This document shows, in pieces, positions 38,937 through 46,224 of a stretch of 64,000 nt of DNA. Location of the stretch: positions 186,001-250,000 of the forward strand of contig NZ_BDQK01000017.1 in the NCBI RefSeq assembly GCF_003864295.1, written 5' to 3'. A model generated the notes under the pieces. That model made no database searches and was not told where the DNA came from. It saw only the letters and a list, made by a program, of their open reading frames with translations. Positions within the stretch are counted from its first letter, which is position 1, and each line of letters begins with the position of its first letter. This DNA is from Aphanothece sacrum FPU1. Lineage in GTDB: Bacteria > Cyanobacteriota > Cyanobacteriia > Cyanobacteriales > Microcystaceae. A program made the position numbers and the translations under genes.

Positions 38937-40305
38937 TTTCGTTGTTAAATATTTTTTCTACTGCTTCAATTTTAGAAGGAATTTTAGCCCGTCGAAGTAC
39001 ATCACCAAAATGGCTGGTAATACCCACATCACCCATTAAGATAATACCTTCAGAGTGAGGATTAATTGTAGATATTAAATGCCGAAGTTCCTCAAGTCCT
39101 TGTTTGACATCAAATTTGTAGTAGTAAGAAACACTCCCAGGATAGATAGTATTACCATAACTTTTCGTGGAACCTTGATGTAATTGAACAACCCAAATTT
39201 TTTGAGAGTCAGCTACCCATTCCATTCTAACAGCACCTAATTGTTCAACGACTTGTTTATAAATATTTTTTACTGAGTTGAGGATATCATCAGGAAGTTC
39301 CATAGAATGCTTTTGTCCTATCATAAAATCTTCACCATATCCCTGTATTCCTTCAATAATTATTTCTTCATTTTTCCCAACAATTAATGCCCCGGAATAA
39401 GCCGCTTCGATGCCTATTTGTGAGAGGATAGAAGCGATTGCATTATCATCGGGATCTTCTGTTTTCATCAGTTCAAAAGGATCACACCATCCTCGCTTAG
39501 TAGTGAACTTTCCTGGCATTTGAACCATCGGAGAGGTACGAATCCAAGTCTCAGTACATCCTGTAGATTGACCAAAGCTAAAAGGTGCTATTTTTCGGCT
39601 AATAACTGTTGTATAAGGAACAGGTAAATTAAGCAAATAAGCAATTAATAATCCATAAGTTTTGTCGCCAATAAATTGACTAAAACGGTTTGGCCAATTA
39701 ATGTTAGCGTTAGCATGACTAATTCCTATATCTTCTAATTCCCAGATAATTGTATGATCGTGAAGAAAACCACGACGCAAAGGGTGAATACTAAATTCAA
39801 CACGAGTTTGGGGAGAATAGTCTAAAGCTGGTAAGAAACCATAAACTATTTTAAGTAAATTTAATCCAATTTCGCGTGGTAAAGATGCTGTTCCAGGTTT
39901 TTCGACACAACGGGGAGTATCACCAGGGGCAAATTCAATCACATCTCCAAGAATAACTCCTGAAACTCCTCCATCATTTATGTCAATGGTTTCATTAACA
40001 ATAGTATAGAGTCCTTCAGATGATAAACGTTGCAGAGATTCTTCAATTTGATTTATGTCTTTAAGTCCATAAAAAAATTCCCGACTTTTTGGATCTTTTG
40101 GGTCAAAACTTCGTATATTAACCGAGTTTTCAACAGACTGATTCAGCACTGCGCTAATAGCTTCATTAATTGAAGTAAATTTATCGTTAGTTTCGTAGCC
40201 ATAAATTCTAGAATAACGTTGTGTCAATGTAGGATCATAACTCACAAATTGAGCCACATTTGCTTTATCAGCTAAGTCATTTAATATTGTGTCTTTAAAG
40301 TGCAT
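38923..40305 (-). CDS. ATP-grasp plus phosphohistidine-swivel protein (PEP-utiliser-like)
   Basis: The protein has 460 residues. The middle contains GVSGVILGDVIEFAPGDTPR and later ALIVGKNEEIIIEGIQGYGE and VRMEWVADSQKIWVVQLHQG, reminiscent of the ATP-grasp domain of PEP synthase, pyruvate phosphate dikinase or rifampin phosphotransferase. The C-terminus has GDVGITSHFGDVLRRAKIPS, matching the catalytic-histidine loop (TSH) of the swivelling domain. There is no TIM-barrel PEP domain. It may phosphorylate a nucleotide or small molecule. It lies 38 bases after a deoxyribosyltransferase-like gene in one operon. Confidence 0.62.
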   Translation of the reverse strand: MHFKDTILNDLADKANVAQFVSYDPTLTQRYSRIYGYETNDKFTSINEAISAVLNQSVENSVNIRSFDPKDPKSREFFYGLKDINQIEESLQRLSSEGLYTIVNETIDINDGGVSGVILGDVIEFAPGDTPRCVEKPGTASLPREIGLNLLKIVYGFLPALDYSPQTRVEFSIHPLRRGFLHDHTIIWELEDIGISHANANINWPNRFSQFIGDKTYGLLIAYLLNLPVPYTTVISRKIAPFSFGQSTGCTETWIRTSPMVQMPGKFTTKRGWCDPFELMKTEDPDDNAIASILSQIGIEAAYSGALIVGKNEEIIIEGIQGYGEDFMIGQKHSMELPDDILNSVKNIYKQVVEQLGAVRMEWVADSQKIWVVQLHQGSTKSYGNTIYPGSVSYYYKFDVKQGLEELRHLISTINPHSEGIILMGDVGITSHFGDVLRRAKIPSKIEAVEKIFNNENDDI

Positions 40306-40343
40306 TTTCTTGATACTCCTTATTAGTTGTTGAAATTAATTGT

Positions 40344-41009
40344 TTATAATTTCTCTAAATCTTGTAAAACTTGTTCGATAAATTCTGTATTTCCTTCTCT
40401 CTTTTTTAGTCTTGGAATAGCTTTGTTAATTAGATTAACACCTGTTTTTAAATTTAGTGGTTGTTGCGTTTCACTAAAGGTAGGAATTCCTTTTTTTTGA
40501 GCAACCCAAAATTCATATACACATCCATTACTATACTGCCAATCATTAATAAAAAAAGCTGTCGTTATATAGTATTCGATCACTTGCTGCCAAAAAAAAC
40601 GCCAGTCTTGTTGTGTCCAACCTGGAATATGAGGAAGTGCAGTAGGATCTACAACAATTTTACCTGTTTTATGACGCAAATTTTGAATAATAACCTGTGC
40701 GTGTTGACGATTAGGTGTAATGACTTCTTGATGATGTAATATACGATAGTTTTCGTCTGCACTATCAATGTCTACAAATTTCTTTCCAATACTTTCTAAC
40801 CAGTCAATGTATCGTTTACCTGATGTGACAGGAGAACTACAATAAAAGACTTCATCGGTGTCTAAAACACTTTTATAGACTTCTACCATCATTGTTATAT
40901 TAAAATGGTTAGTTGTCTGGTTTTGAGAATTCTCAAAATTGGCGCGATGATTAGTTGTTTGGTTGCTAATCATGGGTTTAGAAGATAGTAATTTAAGAAG
41001 TTGATACAT
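40344..41009 (-). CDS. Nucleoside deoxyribosyltransferase-like (SLOG-related) protein
   Basis: The frame has 221 residues; the real start may be at 40892 (MMVEVYKSV), as the first 39 residues are Asn/Thr-rich and poorly ordered. Features: DEVFYCSSPVTSGKRY near 52, IVVDPTALPHIPGWTQQDW near 117, and the nucleotide-site-like NDWQYSNGCVYEFWVAQKKGIPTF near 157-180. This layout suggests a base- or nucleotide-sugar-cleaving Rossmann protein. It is the first gene of a pair with the PEP-utiliser-like protein. Confidence 0.6.
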   Translation of the reverse strand: MYQLLKLLSSKPMISNQTTNHRANFENSQNQTTNHFNITMMVEVYKSVLDTDEVFYCSSPVTSGKRYIDWLESIGKKFVDIDSADENYRILHHQEVITPNRQHAQVIIQNLRHKTGKIVVDPTALPHIPGWTQQDWRFFWQQVIEYYITTAFFINDWQYSNGCVYEFWVAQKKGIPTFSETQQPLNLKTGVNLINKAIPRLKKREGNTEFIEQVLQDLEKL

Positions 41010-41088
41010 TATGTAACTGTATTATTGTATATCTATTTTTATCTTATTTAAGATTTATTGTTTGGATAAAAACATACTAAGTATTTGT

Positions 41089-41727
41089 CTATTCCTTTAA
41101 TTTTTGCTGACATAAATCAAATTTATCTTTAATATAAACAACTGTGAATATCGGAATAAATATTATAAAAAATTGTAGAAATAGTAAATCATTTATTTCA
41201 TTTTCTTGAACCATAATAACTAAAGAAAAGATATCAACAATTGTTATAAAAACACCGAAGAATAAAACTGATTGTCTTACAGACCAGGGAGGAAGTACAG
41301 CTTTAAATTTTGAATAATGTTCTAGTCTCCAGCTAAAATTTTCGTGATATTTTTCATATTCTTGGTTCATTTTTATTTCAAGATTTTTGAGATGCTCTAA
41401 GTTGTTTTTTCCATATTGATCCATTGGAATATAAGTTGCAAAAAACCAAAAAACAAGAGGAAATAGTGCAATAAATAGAATTAATTCAAAGGGAAATTTA
41501 TCATTTTCATTTACTTTTGAACCAAACGTAAAAATACCAGCCGCTAATAAGGCCATGTACTGAAAGATTTGCCAAATAGCTTTATATACATTCTCATAAC
41601 GTTGTGCAGCTTGTTCATACTCTAATTTAAACAAATTAAAAGTACGTTCCCATTCTTTGTCATCTGGATGATTAATGGGATCTTGAGGTGACTCATCTTC
41701 ACTCGTTTGATTAAAATCTGGTTCCAC
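41089..41727 (-). CDS. Membrane protein, SLATT-like, with N-terminal DUF6887-like segment
   Basis: The GTG at 41727 is preferred because VEPDFNQTSEDESPQDPINH resembles the start of the DUF6887 protein at 43932-44138 (MKPDFNKMSKDEL). The 212-residue protein has hydrophobic helices at about 62-80, 82-102, 154-174 and 184-202. The YEQAAQRYENVYKAIWQIFQY lead-in before the first pair resembles SLATT-type effector proteins of conflict systems. That is a tentative call. One base separates it from the preceding stop. Confidence 0.55.
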   Translation of the reverse strand: MEPDFNQTSEDESPQDPINHPDDKEWERTFNLFKLEYEQAAQRYENVYKAIWQIFQYMALLAAGIFTFGSKVNENDKFPFELILFIALFPLVFWFFATYIPMDQYGKNNLEHLKNLEIKMNQEYEKYHENFSWRLEHYSKFKAVLPPWSVRQSVLFFGVFITIVDIFSLVIMVQENEINDLLFLQFFIIFIPIFTVVYIKDKFDLCQQKLKE

Positions 41728-41728
41728 A

Positions 41729-42073
41729 TTATTTTGCAATTTTAAGTATGTTGTTGTTTGTAATCTGATAAAGACGAATATATTCTCTACTTTTGTTGAT
41801 TCTTCGAGCAATTTCTGATGCTGTTACTAAATCATCTGCTTCAATTCTTTCTACTTTAATTACATCATTAATTGTTTCTACTTGATGAATAGCAGAAATG
41901 ACAGCTTCTCTAAAGGAAGTTGCTTCTTGATCAAATTCGAGATAGGGAATTAAATCACGAAAGCATAAAGTAGCATCATCACAACCTGCTTGAAAAACAG
42001 CATCTATTGCAGCATCTAAGTCTTCTGATACTTGGTTAATACCTGACAATACCAATGTAAAGTTATAGGTCAT
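41729..42073 (-). CDS. MTYNFTLVLSG-type protein with partial HTH
   Basis: The protein has 114 residues. The N-terminal domain (TYNFTLVLSG...LEFDQEATSFREAV) is followed by ADDLVTASEIARRINKSREYIRLYQ, a helix-turn-helix. The usual C-terminal continuation after REYIR is absent; the frame ends ITNNNILKIAK. It is probably truncated where the membrane-protein gene was joined. A close paralogue is at 38694. Confidence 0.7.
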   Translation of the reverse strand: MTYNFTLVLSGINQVSEDLDAAIDAVFQAGCDDATLCFRDLIPYLEFDQEATSFREAVISAIHQVETINDVIKVERIEADDLVTASEIARRINKSREYIRLYQITNNNILKIAK

Positions 42074-42088
42074 TATGGGTACTTTTTT

Positions 42089-42328
42089 TTAGAGAATATT
42101 AGCTAAACGAAGATTAGCAATGACAGGAAGGGTTAATTCTTTATCTTCTTTTATTCGTTGGGAAAAAAATAAGATTTCTAAGTTTTCAATTTCTTCAGTC
42201 TGTGGGTTGAGACGAATAATAATATCATCTCCTAATTCTTCTGATTCTTGTTCAGGATAGGGTTGACATTTATTAATATAAAGTATGTCACCTATAGGAT
42301 CGTATTTAAAGATTAGGTTTTCTGCCAT
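42089..42328 (-). CDS. DUF2283 family protein (putative antitoxin)
   Basis: The protein has 79 residues. FKYDPIGDILYINKCQPYP followed by EELGDDIIIRLNPQTEEIE and NLEILFFSQR fits DUF2283. It overlaps the upstream toxin-like gene by 16 bases. DUF2283 proteins often sit beside small toxin-like genes, so an antitoxin role is inferred from arrangement. Confidence 0.75.
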   Translation of the reverse strand: MAENLIFKYDPIGDILYINKCQPYPEQESEELGDDIIIRLNPQTEEIENLEILFFSQRIKEDKELTLPVIANLRLANIL

Positions 42329-42639
42329 TCAATGGTTCCTCCTGTTAATTTACGGGCAATATATGCTGTTATGATCCAGTGTCTTAAACTAGGATTAGTA
42401 TCAGTAATAACCACGACTACAATATATTTACCATTACGAATATTATCAAACCAACGAGTAAATAACAAAGCATTTTCTAAACGAGAACTACGACGAATTT
42501 GATCTGGTTTAGCTAATGTTTCACTAATAACAGATTGATAAATTAATGATAATTCTGGATGAGTTTCAAGAATATGTTGTAGACGTTCTTGTGTTAGTTC
42601 AATATTGCCTCCTAAGTAAGAACAGTAAAAATTTAACAT
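42313..42639 (-). CDS. Putative BECR-fold RNase-like toxin
   Basis: The protein has 108 residues. The pattern ELTQERLQHILETHPEL, then LAKPDQIRRSSR, GKYIVVVVITD and RHWIITAYIARKLTGG resembles barnase/EndoU/RelE-like (PBECR-type) nuclease domains found in cyanobacterial toxin genes. Candidate catalytic residues are the His in HILETHPEL, Arg in IRRSSR and the Thr/Ala end. It is paired with DUF2283. Assignment is moderate. Confidence 0.6.
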   Translation of the reverse strand: MLNFYCSYLGGNIELTQERLQHILETHPELSLIYQSVISETLAKPDQIRRSSRLENALLFTRWFDNIRNGKYIVVVVITDTNPSLRHWIITAYIARKLTGGTIEWQKT

Positions 42640-42702
42640 AAATCCAATATAACACTGTTAATTGCTTAAATTATATCATTTATTTCCTAACCAATTTCCT
42701 TA

Positions 42703-42762
42703 TTAAGCGATCGCGGATATCCTGCGGCATTCCATACTGTATCAAATATGGGTTTTTTCCGA
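42703..42762. repeat. 60-bp segment shared with 37336-37395
   Basis: Begins TTAAGCGATCGCGGATA and matches 37336-37395 with a handful of differences. On the minus strand both copies can be read as VWNAAGYPRSLN, suggesting remnants of one coding sequence. Similarity begins at a HIP1 octamer. Confidence 0.75.
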
Positions 42763-43059
42763 ATTGCTGATCCTTTCAATTAAATGAAAGGTTTCTAGGT
42801 TTGCTTCTTTCCACTTGTCTTGGGCGAGGAGATCCCGAAGTCTTGTGTAATTCGCCTTAGATGTAATTAAGGGGATTTCCGTTTGAGGAGAAGGGGTTGA
42901 CTTCGTAGTCAATCCAGATATTGGTGAAGATCCCGTATTTGGCTGAGGGTTTCTTGCTTCAGTCAGATAAAACACAATAACCCCCACAATAACCCCAGAT
43001 ATGATCGTTCCTATACTTCTAGCGAACCATTTTCCAAAGCCACCATTGTCGTTGCTCAT
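42742..43059 (-). pseudogene. GUN4-domain membrane protein, truncated
   Basis: The frame has 105 residues: a transmembrane helix at about 15-32 (IGTIISGVIVGVIVFYL), a Ser/Thr/Pro linker, then YTRLRDLLAQDKWKEANLET, the first helix pair of a GUN4 (tetrapyrrole-binding) domain. GUN4 domains run to about 150 residues; here the frame ends about 20 residues later at the duplicated 42703-42762 segment. A 3' truncation by rearrangement is likely. Confidence 0.65.
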
Positions 43060-43061
43060 TT

Positions 43062-43337
43062 CTAGTTTTCCACCTTCCCAATTATTGCTCTTTCTAAATC
43101 TTTGTAGTGAATCGCCTCTATCGACGCTTTTTCTTGTACTTGTTCAACCTTAATTAACTTAATTTGAGACTCAGTGACTTCTACGGTATCTTGAGCCATT
43201 AAACCCTCTACACTGTAGCCATCTTCTTCTTGAGACATAGGATAATGTTCAACTATTACCCCGACGCTACCTTTTTTGAGATTAAACTTAGGAATATCTT
43301 CAGTTAATTGGACTTGAGAAAATAGAGGAAATGTCAT
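43062..43337 (-). CDS. DUF4926-like protein, second copy
   Basis: This 91-residue protein has FSQVQLTEDIPKFNLKKGSV, then GVIVEHYP and VEVTESQIKLIKV, like the DUF4926 protein at 2426-2653. It has the same place: 12 bases downstream of a DUF6883 gene. The frame stops two bases before the truncated GUN4-type gene starts. Confidence 0.72.
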   Translation of the reverse strand: MTFPLFSQVQLTEDIPKFNLKKGSVGVIVEHYPMSQEEDGYSVEGLMAQDTVEVTESQIKLIKVEQVQEKASIEAIHYKDLERAIIGKVEN

Positions 43338-43349
43338 TTTTTATCTCTC

Positions 43350-43664
43350 CTATGTAGGAAATAAAGTAACAAATGTAGTAGTTTGTTCAGTGACTATCCA
43401 AATTGTTTTTATCTTTAAGACTGTTCCATTAGGACAATTTAATGACCCAATAATCTGATATTTTTGCCCATATTTTGTTTTTAAGGTTGCTTGTGCTTCT
43501 AACGTTAAAATTTGTTCTCGTAAATCCCTTTCTAATTGTTGCCAGTTATCTAAAGTATAACCTCCCAGAGCTAAATATTGAGATTTATCATCCTTCGGCA
43601 AAGGAATTAATAGATAATTGGTTAGTTTATTAGGAGAAATTATCGCATTTTGACTCAAATACAT
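43350..43664 (-). CDS. DUF6883 protein, second copy
   Basis: The protein has 104 residues. It shares KYGQKYQIIGSL and the terminal IKTIWIVTEQTTTFVTLFP with the protein at 2666-2998, although overall identity is low. It is the first gene of the second DUF6883-DUF4926 unit. Confidence 0.7.
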   Translation of the reverse strand: MYLSQNAIISPNKLTNYLLIPLPKDDKSQYLALGGYTLDNWQQLERDLREQILTLEAQATLKTKYGQKYQIIGSLNCPNGTVLKIKTIWIVTEQTTTFVTLFPT

Positions 43665-43820
43665 TTAACTAAAATCTAAAAATAAACTCAAGAAACTCAC
43701 CTCACCATCAAACGATAAAACTACCATTCAAAATTATTATACACATGCTCTACACACCCTCAGTATTCATCCCATTCAAATTCTTGTTCCATTCTTACTT
43801 TATATTACCGAGAATAGTTT

Positions 43821-43843
43821 AAGGTGGGCATTGCCCACCCTAC
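43821..43843. repeat. GGTGGGCATTGCCCACC palindrome
   Basis: AAGGTGGGCATTGCCCACCC followed by TACTAATGTTAGGAAA. A copy with the same flank is at 46196-46217, and a partial one near 44361. Confidence 0.8.
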
Positions 43844-43931
43844 TAATGTTAGGAAATTTAGTTTTGAGCAATAATTTCCTCATCAGAAGGCTGATAATAA
43901 TCTGATGATTTACGAATAACCATACTTAATA

Positions 43932-44138
43932 TTAACCATTAGTTAAATTTTCTTGTTCTAAATGTTTAGTAATAACTTGATCAATTTCTTGAGGAGAAAG
44001 TGAGTTAGAATAGACTTTAGTAGATGGATGAGACTTTAAATGATCTACATAAATATAAAATGCTTCTTTGTCATCTTGATGACTAATTACATATTGACGT
44101 AACTCATCTTTACTCATTTTATTAAAATCTGGTTTCAT
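43932..44138 (-). CDS. DUF6887 family protein
   Basis: This 68-residue protein begins MKPDFNKMSKDELRQYVISH and continues DDKEAFYIYVDHL, the DUF6887 pattern, with a short C-terminal helix. It overlaps the upstream DUF6888 frame by four bases (ATGA). The pair behaves like a small toxin-antitoxin-type module, but function is unknown. Confidence 0.78.
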   Translation of the reverse strand: MKPDFNKMSKDELRQYVISHQDDKEAFYIYVDHLKSHPSTKVYSNSLSPQEIDQVITKHLEQENLTNG

Positions 44139-44314
44139 GTTAAAAACTCCCAGTATCCATTACGACTAATTAATATTTGGATATCATTACCTGCCAAAAT
44201 AAACAACTTACCGTCTCTTTCATCAAGACGTACTAAATAAATTGGCTGATAAGTATTGGTTAATGATTCACATAGGTAAATACATTTTAGTCCTTGTTCA
44301 TTAGTGGGTAAAAT
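44135..44314 (-). CDS. DUF6888-like protein lacking an ATG start
   Basis: A 59-residue frame (LPTNEQGLKCIYLCESLTNT, then YQPIYLVRLDERDGKLFILAG) matches DUF6888 as I remember it. GGAGG at 44327-44323 is followed, eight bases on, by ATT (44314-44312), and an in-frame TAA lies just upstream. So either ATT is the start, or the start has been lost and this is a pseudogene. It overlaps the DUF6887 gene by four bases. Confidence 0.6.
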   Translation of the reverse strand: MLPTNEQGLKCIYLCESLTNTYQPIYLVRLDERDGKLFILAGNDIQILISRNGYWEFLT

Positions 44315-44375
44315 TTATATTACCTCCAATAGATCACAGTATATTTATTTTAGATCAAAAAGGTGGGCAATGCCA

Positions 44376-44780
44376 TTAAAAGCCAAAAAACGTTTTGATA
44401 ATATCAATATAAGGCAGCAATTTCTTGATTTGTTCAGCATTTTCATTGAGATTTTTTAGCATTACTGGAATTGTTTTTAAATATCTCCATGCGCTTTTTG
44501 CTTGTCCTTTCATTTGTTCATCTTCGGGATTTTGACTAGCTTGTTTGAGATGTTTTATTTTCTCTAATGCTTCATCTTTTACTTCAGACTCTAAACTTGT
44601 TTCATTGTTAATCAATTCTTCTAATTTTCCTAACTCTATTAAAATTTTATCAATAGTTAATTTTTGAGAGGTTACATTATTAGAATCTTGATTAATTGTA
44701 GCTTTTGATTCTTGATTTATCTTAAACTTATTACCATTCCCATTAACGTTTACATTTTGATTTTGATTATTTGTATTCAT
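44376..44780 (-). CDS. Small protein with N-terminal NVNVNGN motif (candidate amyloid-signalling effector)
   Basis: The protein has 134 residues. Residues 1-36 are Asn/Gln-rich, MNTNNQNQNVNVNGNGNKFK then INQES. Residues 55-134 are predicted helical (IDKILIELGKLEELI ... LLPYIDIIKTFFGF) with an amphipathic, aromatic C-terminus that could touch membranes. The N-terminal motif is nearly identical to the cytosolic tail of the adjacent membrane protein. Its function is unknown. The shared motif suggests templated assembly between the two, as in amyloid-signalling pairs. Confidence 0.65.
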   Translation of the reverse strand: MNTNNQNQNVNVNGNGNKFKINQESKATINQDSNNVTSQKLTIDKILIELGKLEELINNETSLESEVKDEALEKIKHLKQASQNPEDEQMKGQAKSAWRYLKTIPVMLKNLNENAEQIKKLLPYIDIIKTFFGF

Positions 44781-44817
44781 GATGTTTCCTCATTAGATCT
44801 GTTGTTAATAGTATCGT

Positions 44818-46077
44818 TTAATTTTTTTGATCTATCTCATTCTCATTGCCATTAACGTTTACATTTTCATTGGTATTGGTATTAACAATATTAATAATGA
44901 TTTGATGAAATGGATTGAATTTAGATGGAACCTTGTTGTTGAGGTTCCTCAAAAGCTCAAGGATCTTTTTTTTGAATATGGTTACTACTCCTATTATTAC
45001 TAATATAAATATTAAAAATAATATAATATTATTTTTAATAAAATCTACAATATTGTATCCTACCAATTGCCGATCCAACTCTTTATTTTTATCATTTATC
45101 CATTTTATACCTGTTTCATTAATCCAATCATTGACTATCCGAGCAAGAATTATATTTCGAGTATCTATATTTCGATAATATTCATCTGATTCTTTAGGAA
45201 TTCGTTGCTCGTAGATTACAAGACCTAAATCTTGAATCTCTCCTTTTAAAGAACTATATTTATATTTTTCCCTTATCTTTGAAAACCTAGATAATATTCC
45301 TTTTAAAATAATATCATCAGACGAATAAGCAACTATATTAACCTTTTTTGTAATTCCTATTTTATCTGCTTCTTTCTCTTCTTCCTGACAATCTTTTGCT
45401 TCAGCAGAACCTTCTTCTAAAAGAAGGTATAATTTCTCTCGGCTTTCTACAAAGCATATATTATTATATTTAAATTTGTTCTTAAGCTTTTTCTTAAGAA
45501 ATTCAGCCTGAGTTGTTTTATCTATTACAGCAATTGCATTGTCTTCACCAATATCTATATCCTCATTATTATCTAGTATGTCTTTAAATTGTTTACTTAA
45601 AGTATCATAGTTTTGTTTTATTATTATATATTTAGATGGAGTTTTGAAATAAGAAATTGAAAAGAAATGACCCATATAATGACCTGCTAAATTCCTAATT
45701 CTATCGTTGGTTATTGACATTGAACCACAATTAATGTCTAATTGAATATTTTTGTTGCTATACTTAATTGTCTGTTGTATGAAACGGTGTTTATACGGAA
45801 CTTTAATTAGATCAAATGTATAGTCGTTTTCTTTTATGTATTCTTGTGTCTTAAGATAGTTTAATAGCTCGGAACAAAAGGTATCCTTGTTTAATCCTTC
45901 AAGCGTTGCACTAATAGGATAAGCGTCTTCTGCAAAACCAAAATTAATAGTTTTCTGTAAGTCTACAGGATTATTTTGAGCAATAGTCAACTTAGGAATA
46001 GTTAACTGAATAATAGCTGATGCTTGAAGCAATACAAATAACTTTCCCCACTGTTTGACTGACTTGAATGACATCAA
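44818..46077 (-). CDS. Membrane sensor: periplasmic binding domain, one TM, NVNVNGN tail
   Basis: The protein has 419 residues. A signal peptide spans about 1-33. Residues 40-330 resemble an extracytoplasmic solute-binding fold (NFGFAEDAYPISATLEGLNK near 45, LDINCGSMSITNDRIRNLAG near 113). A transmembrane helix at 350-368 is followed by lysines, so the tail is cytosolic. The tail ends VNTNTNENVNVNGNENEIDQ. No kinase or cyclase domain follows. It is 37 bases upstream of the 134-residue gene sharing its motif. Confidence 0.7.
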   Translation of the reverse strand: MMSFKSVKQWGKLFVLLQASAIIQLTIPKLTIAQNNPVDLQKTINFGFAEDAYPISATLEGLNKDTFCSELLNYLKTQEYIKENDYTFDLIKVPYKHRFIQQTIKYSNKNIQLDINCGSMSITNDRIRNLAGHYMGHFFSISYFKTPSKYIIIKQNYDTLSKQFKDILDNNEDIDIGEDNAIAVIDKTTQAEFLKKKLKNKFKYNNICFVESREKLYLLLEEGSAEAKDCQEEEKEADKIGITKKVNIVAYSSDDIILKGILSRFSKIREKYKYSSLKGEIQDLGLVIYEQRIPKESDEYYRNIDTRNIILARIVNDWINETGIKWINDKNKELDRQLVGYNIVDFIKNNIILFLIFILVIIGVVTIFKKKILELLRNLNNKVPSKFNPFHQIIINIVNTNTNENVNVNGNENEIDQKN

Positions 46078-46195
46078 TTTTGCAACTCCATGATTGTCTA
46101 ATTTAGATAGATAAGTGGGTTAAGGAACAACAAATATGGGTAGACTTAGTATTTTTTTGGCTCATTATAGCATACTTTTTCTAAATTAGGGGAAA

Positions 46196-46217
46196 AAGGT
46201 GGGCAATGCCCACCCTA
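46196..46217. repeat. GGTGGGCAATGCCCACC palindrome, copy 2
   Basis: AAGGTGGGCAATGCCCACCC then TACTAAATGTTAGGAAA; compare 43821-43843. It sits directly at the 3' end of carB. Confidence 0.8.
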
Positions 46218-46224
46218 CTAAATG

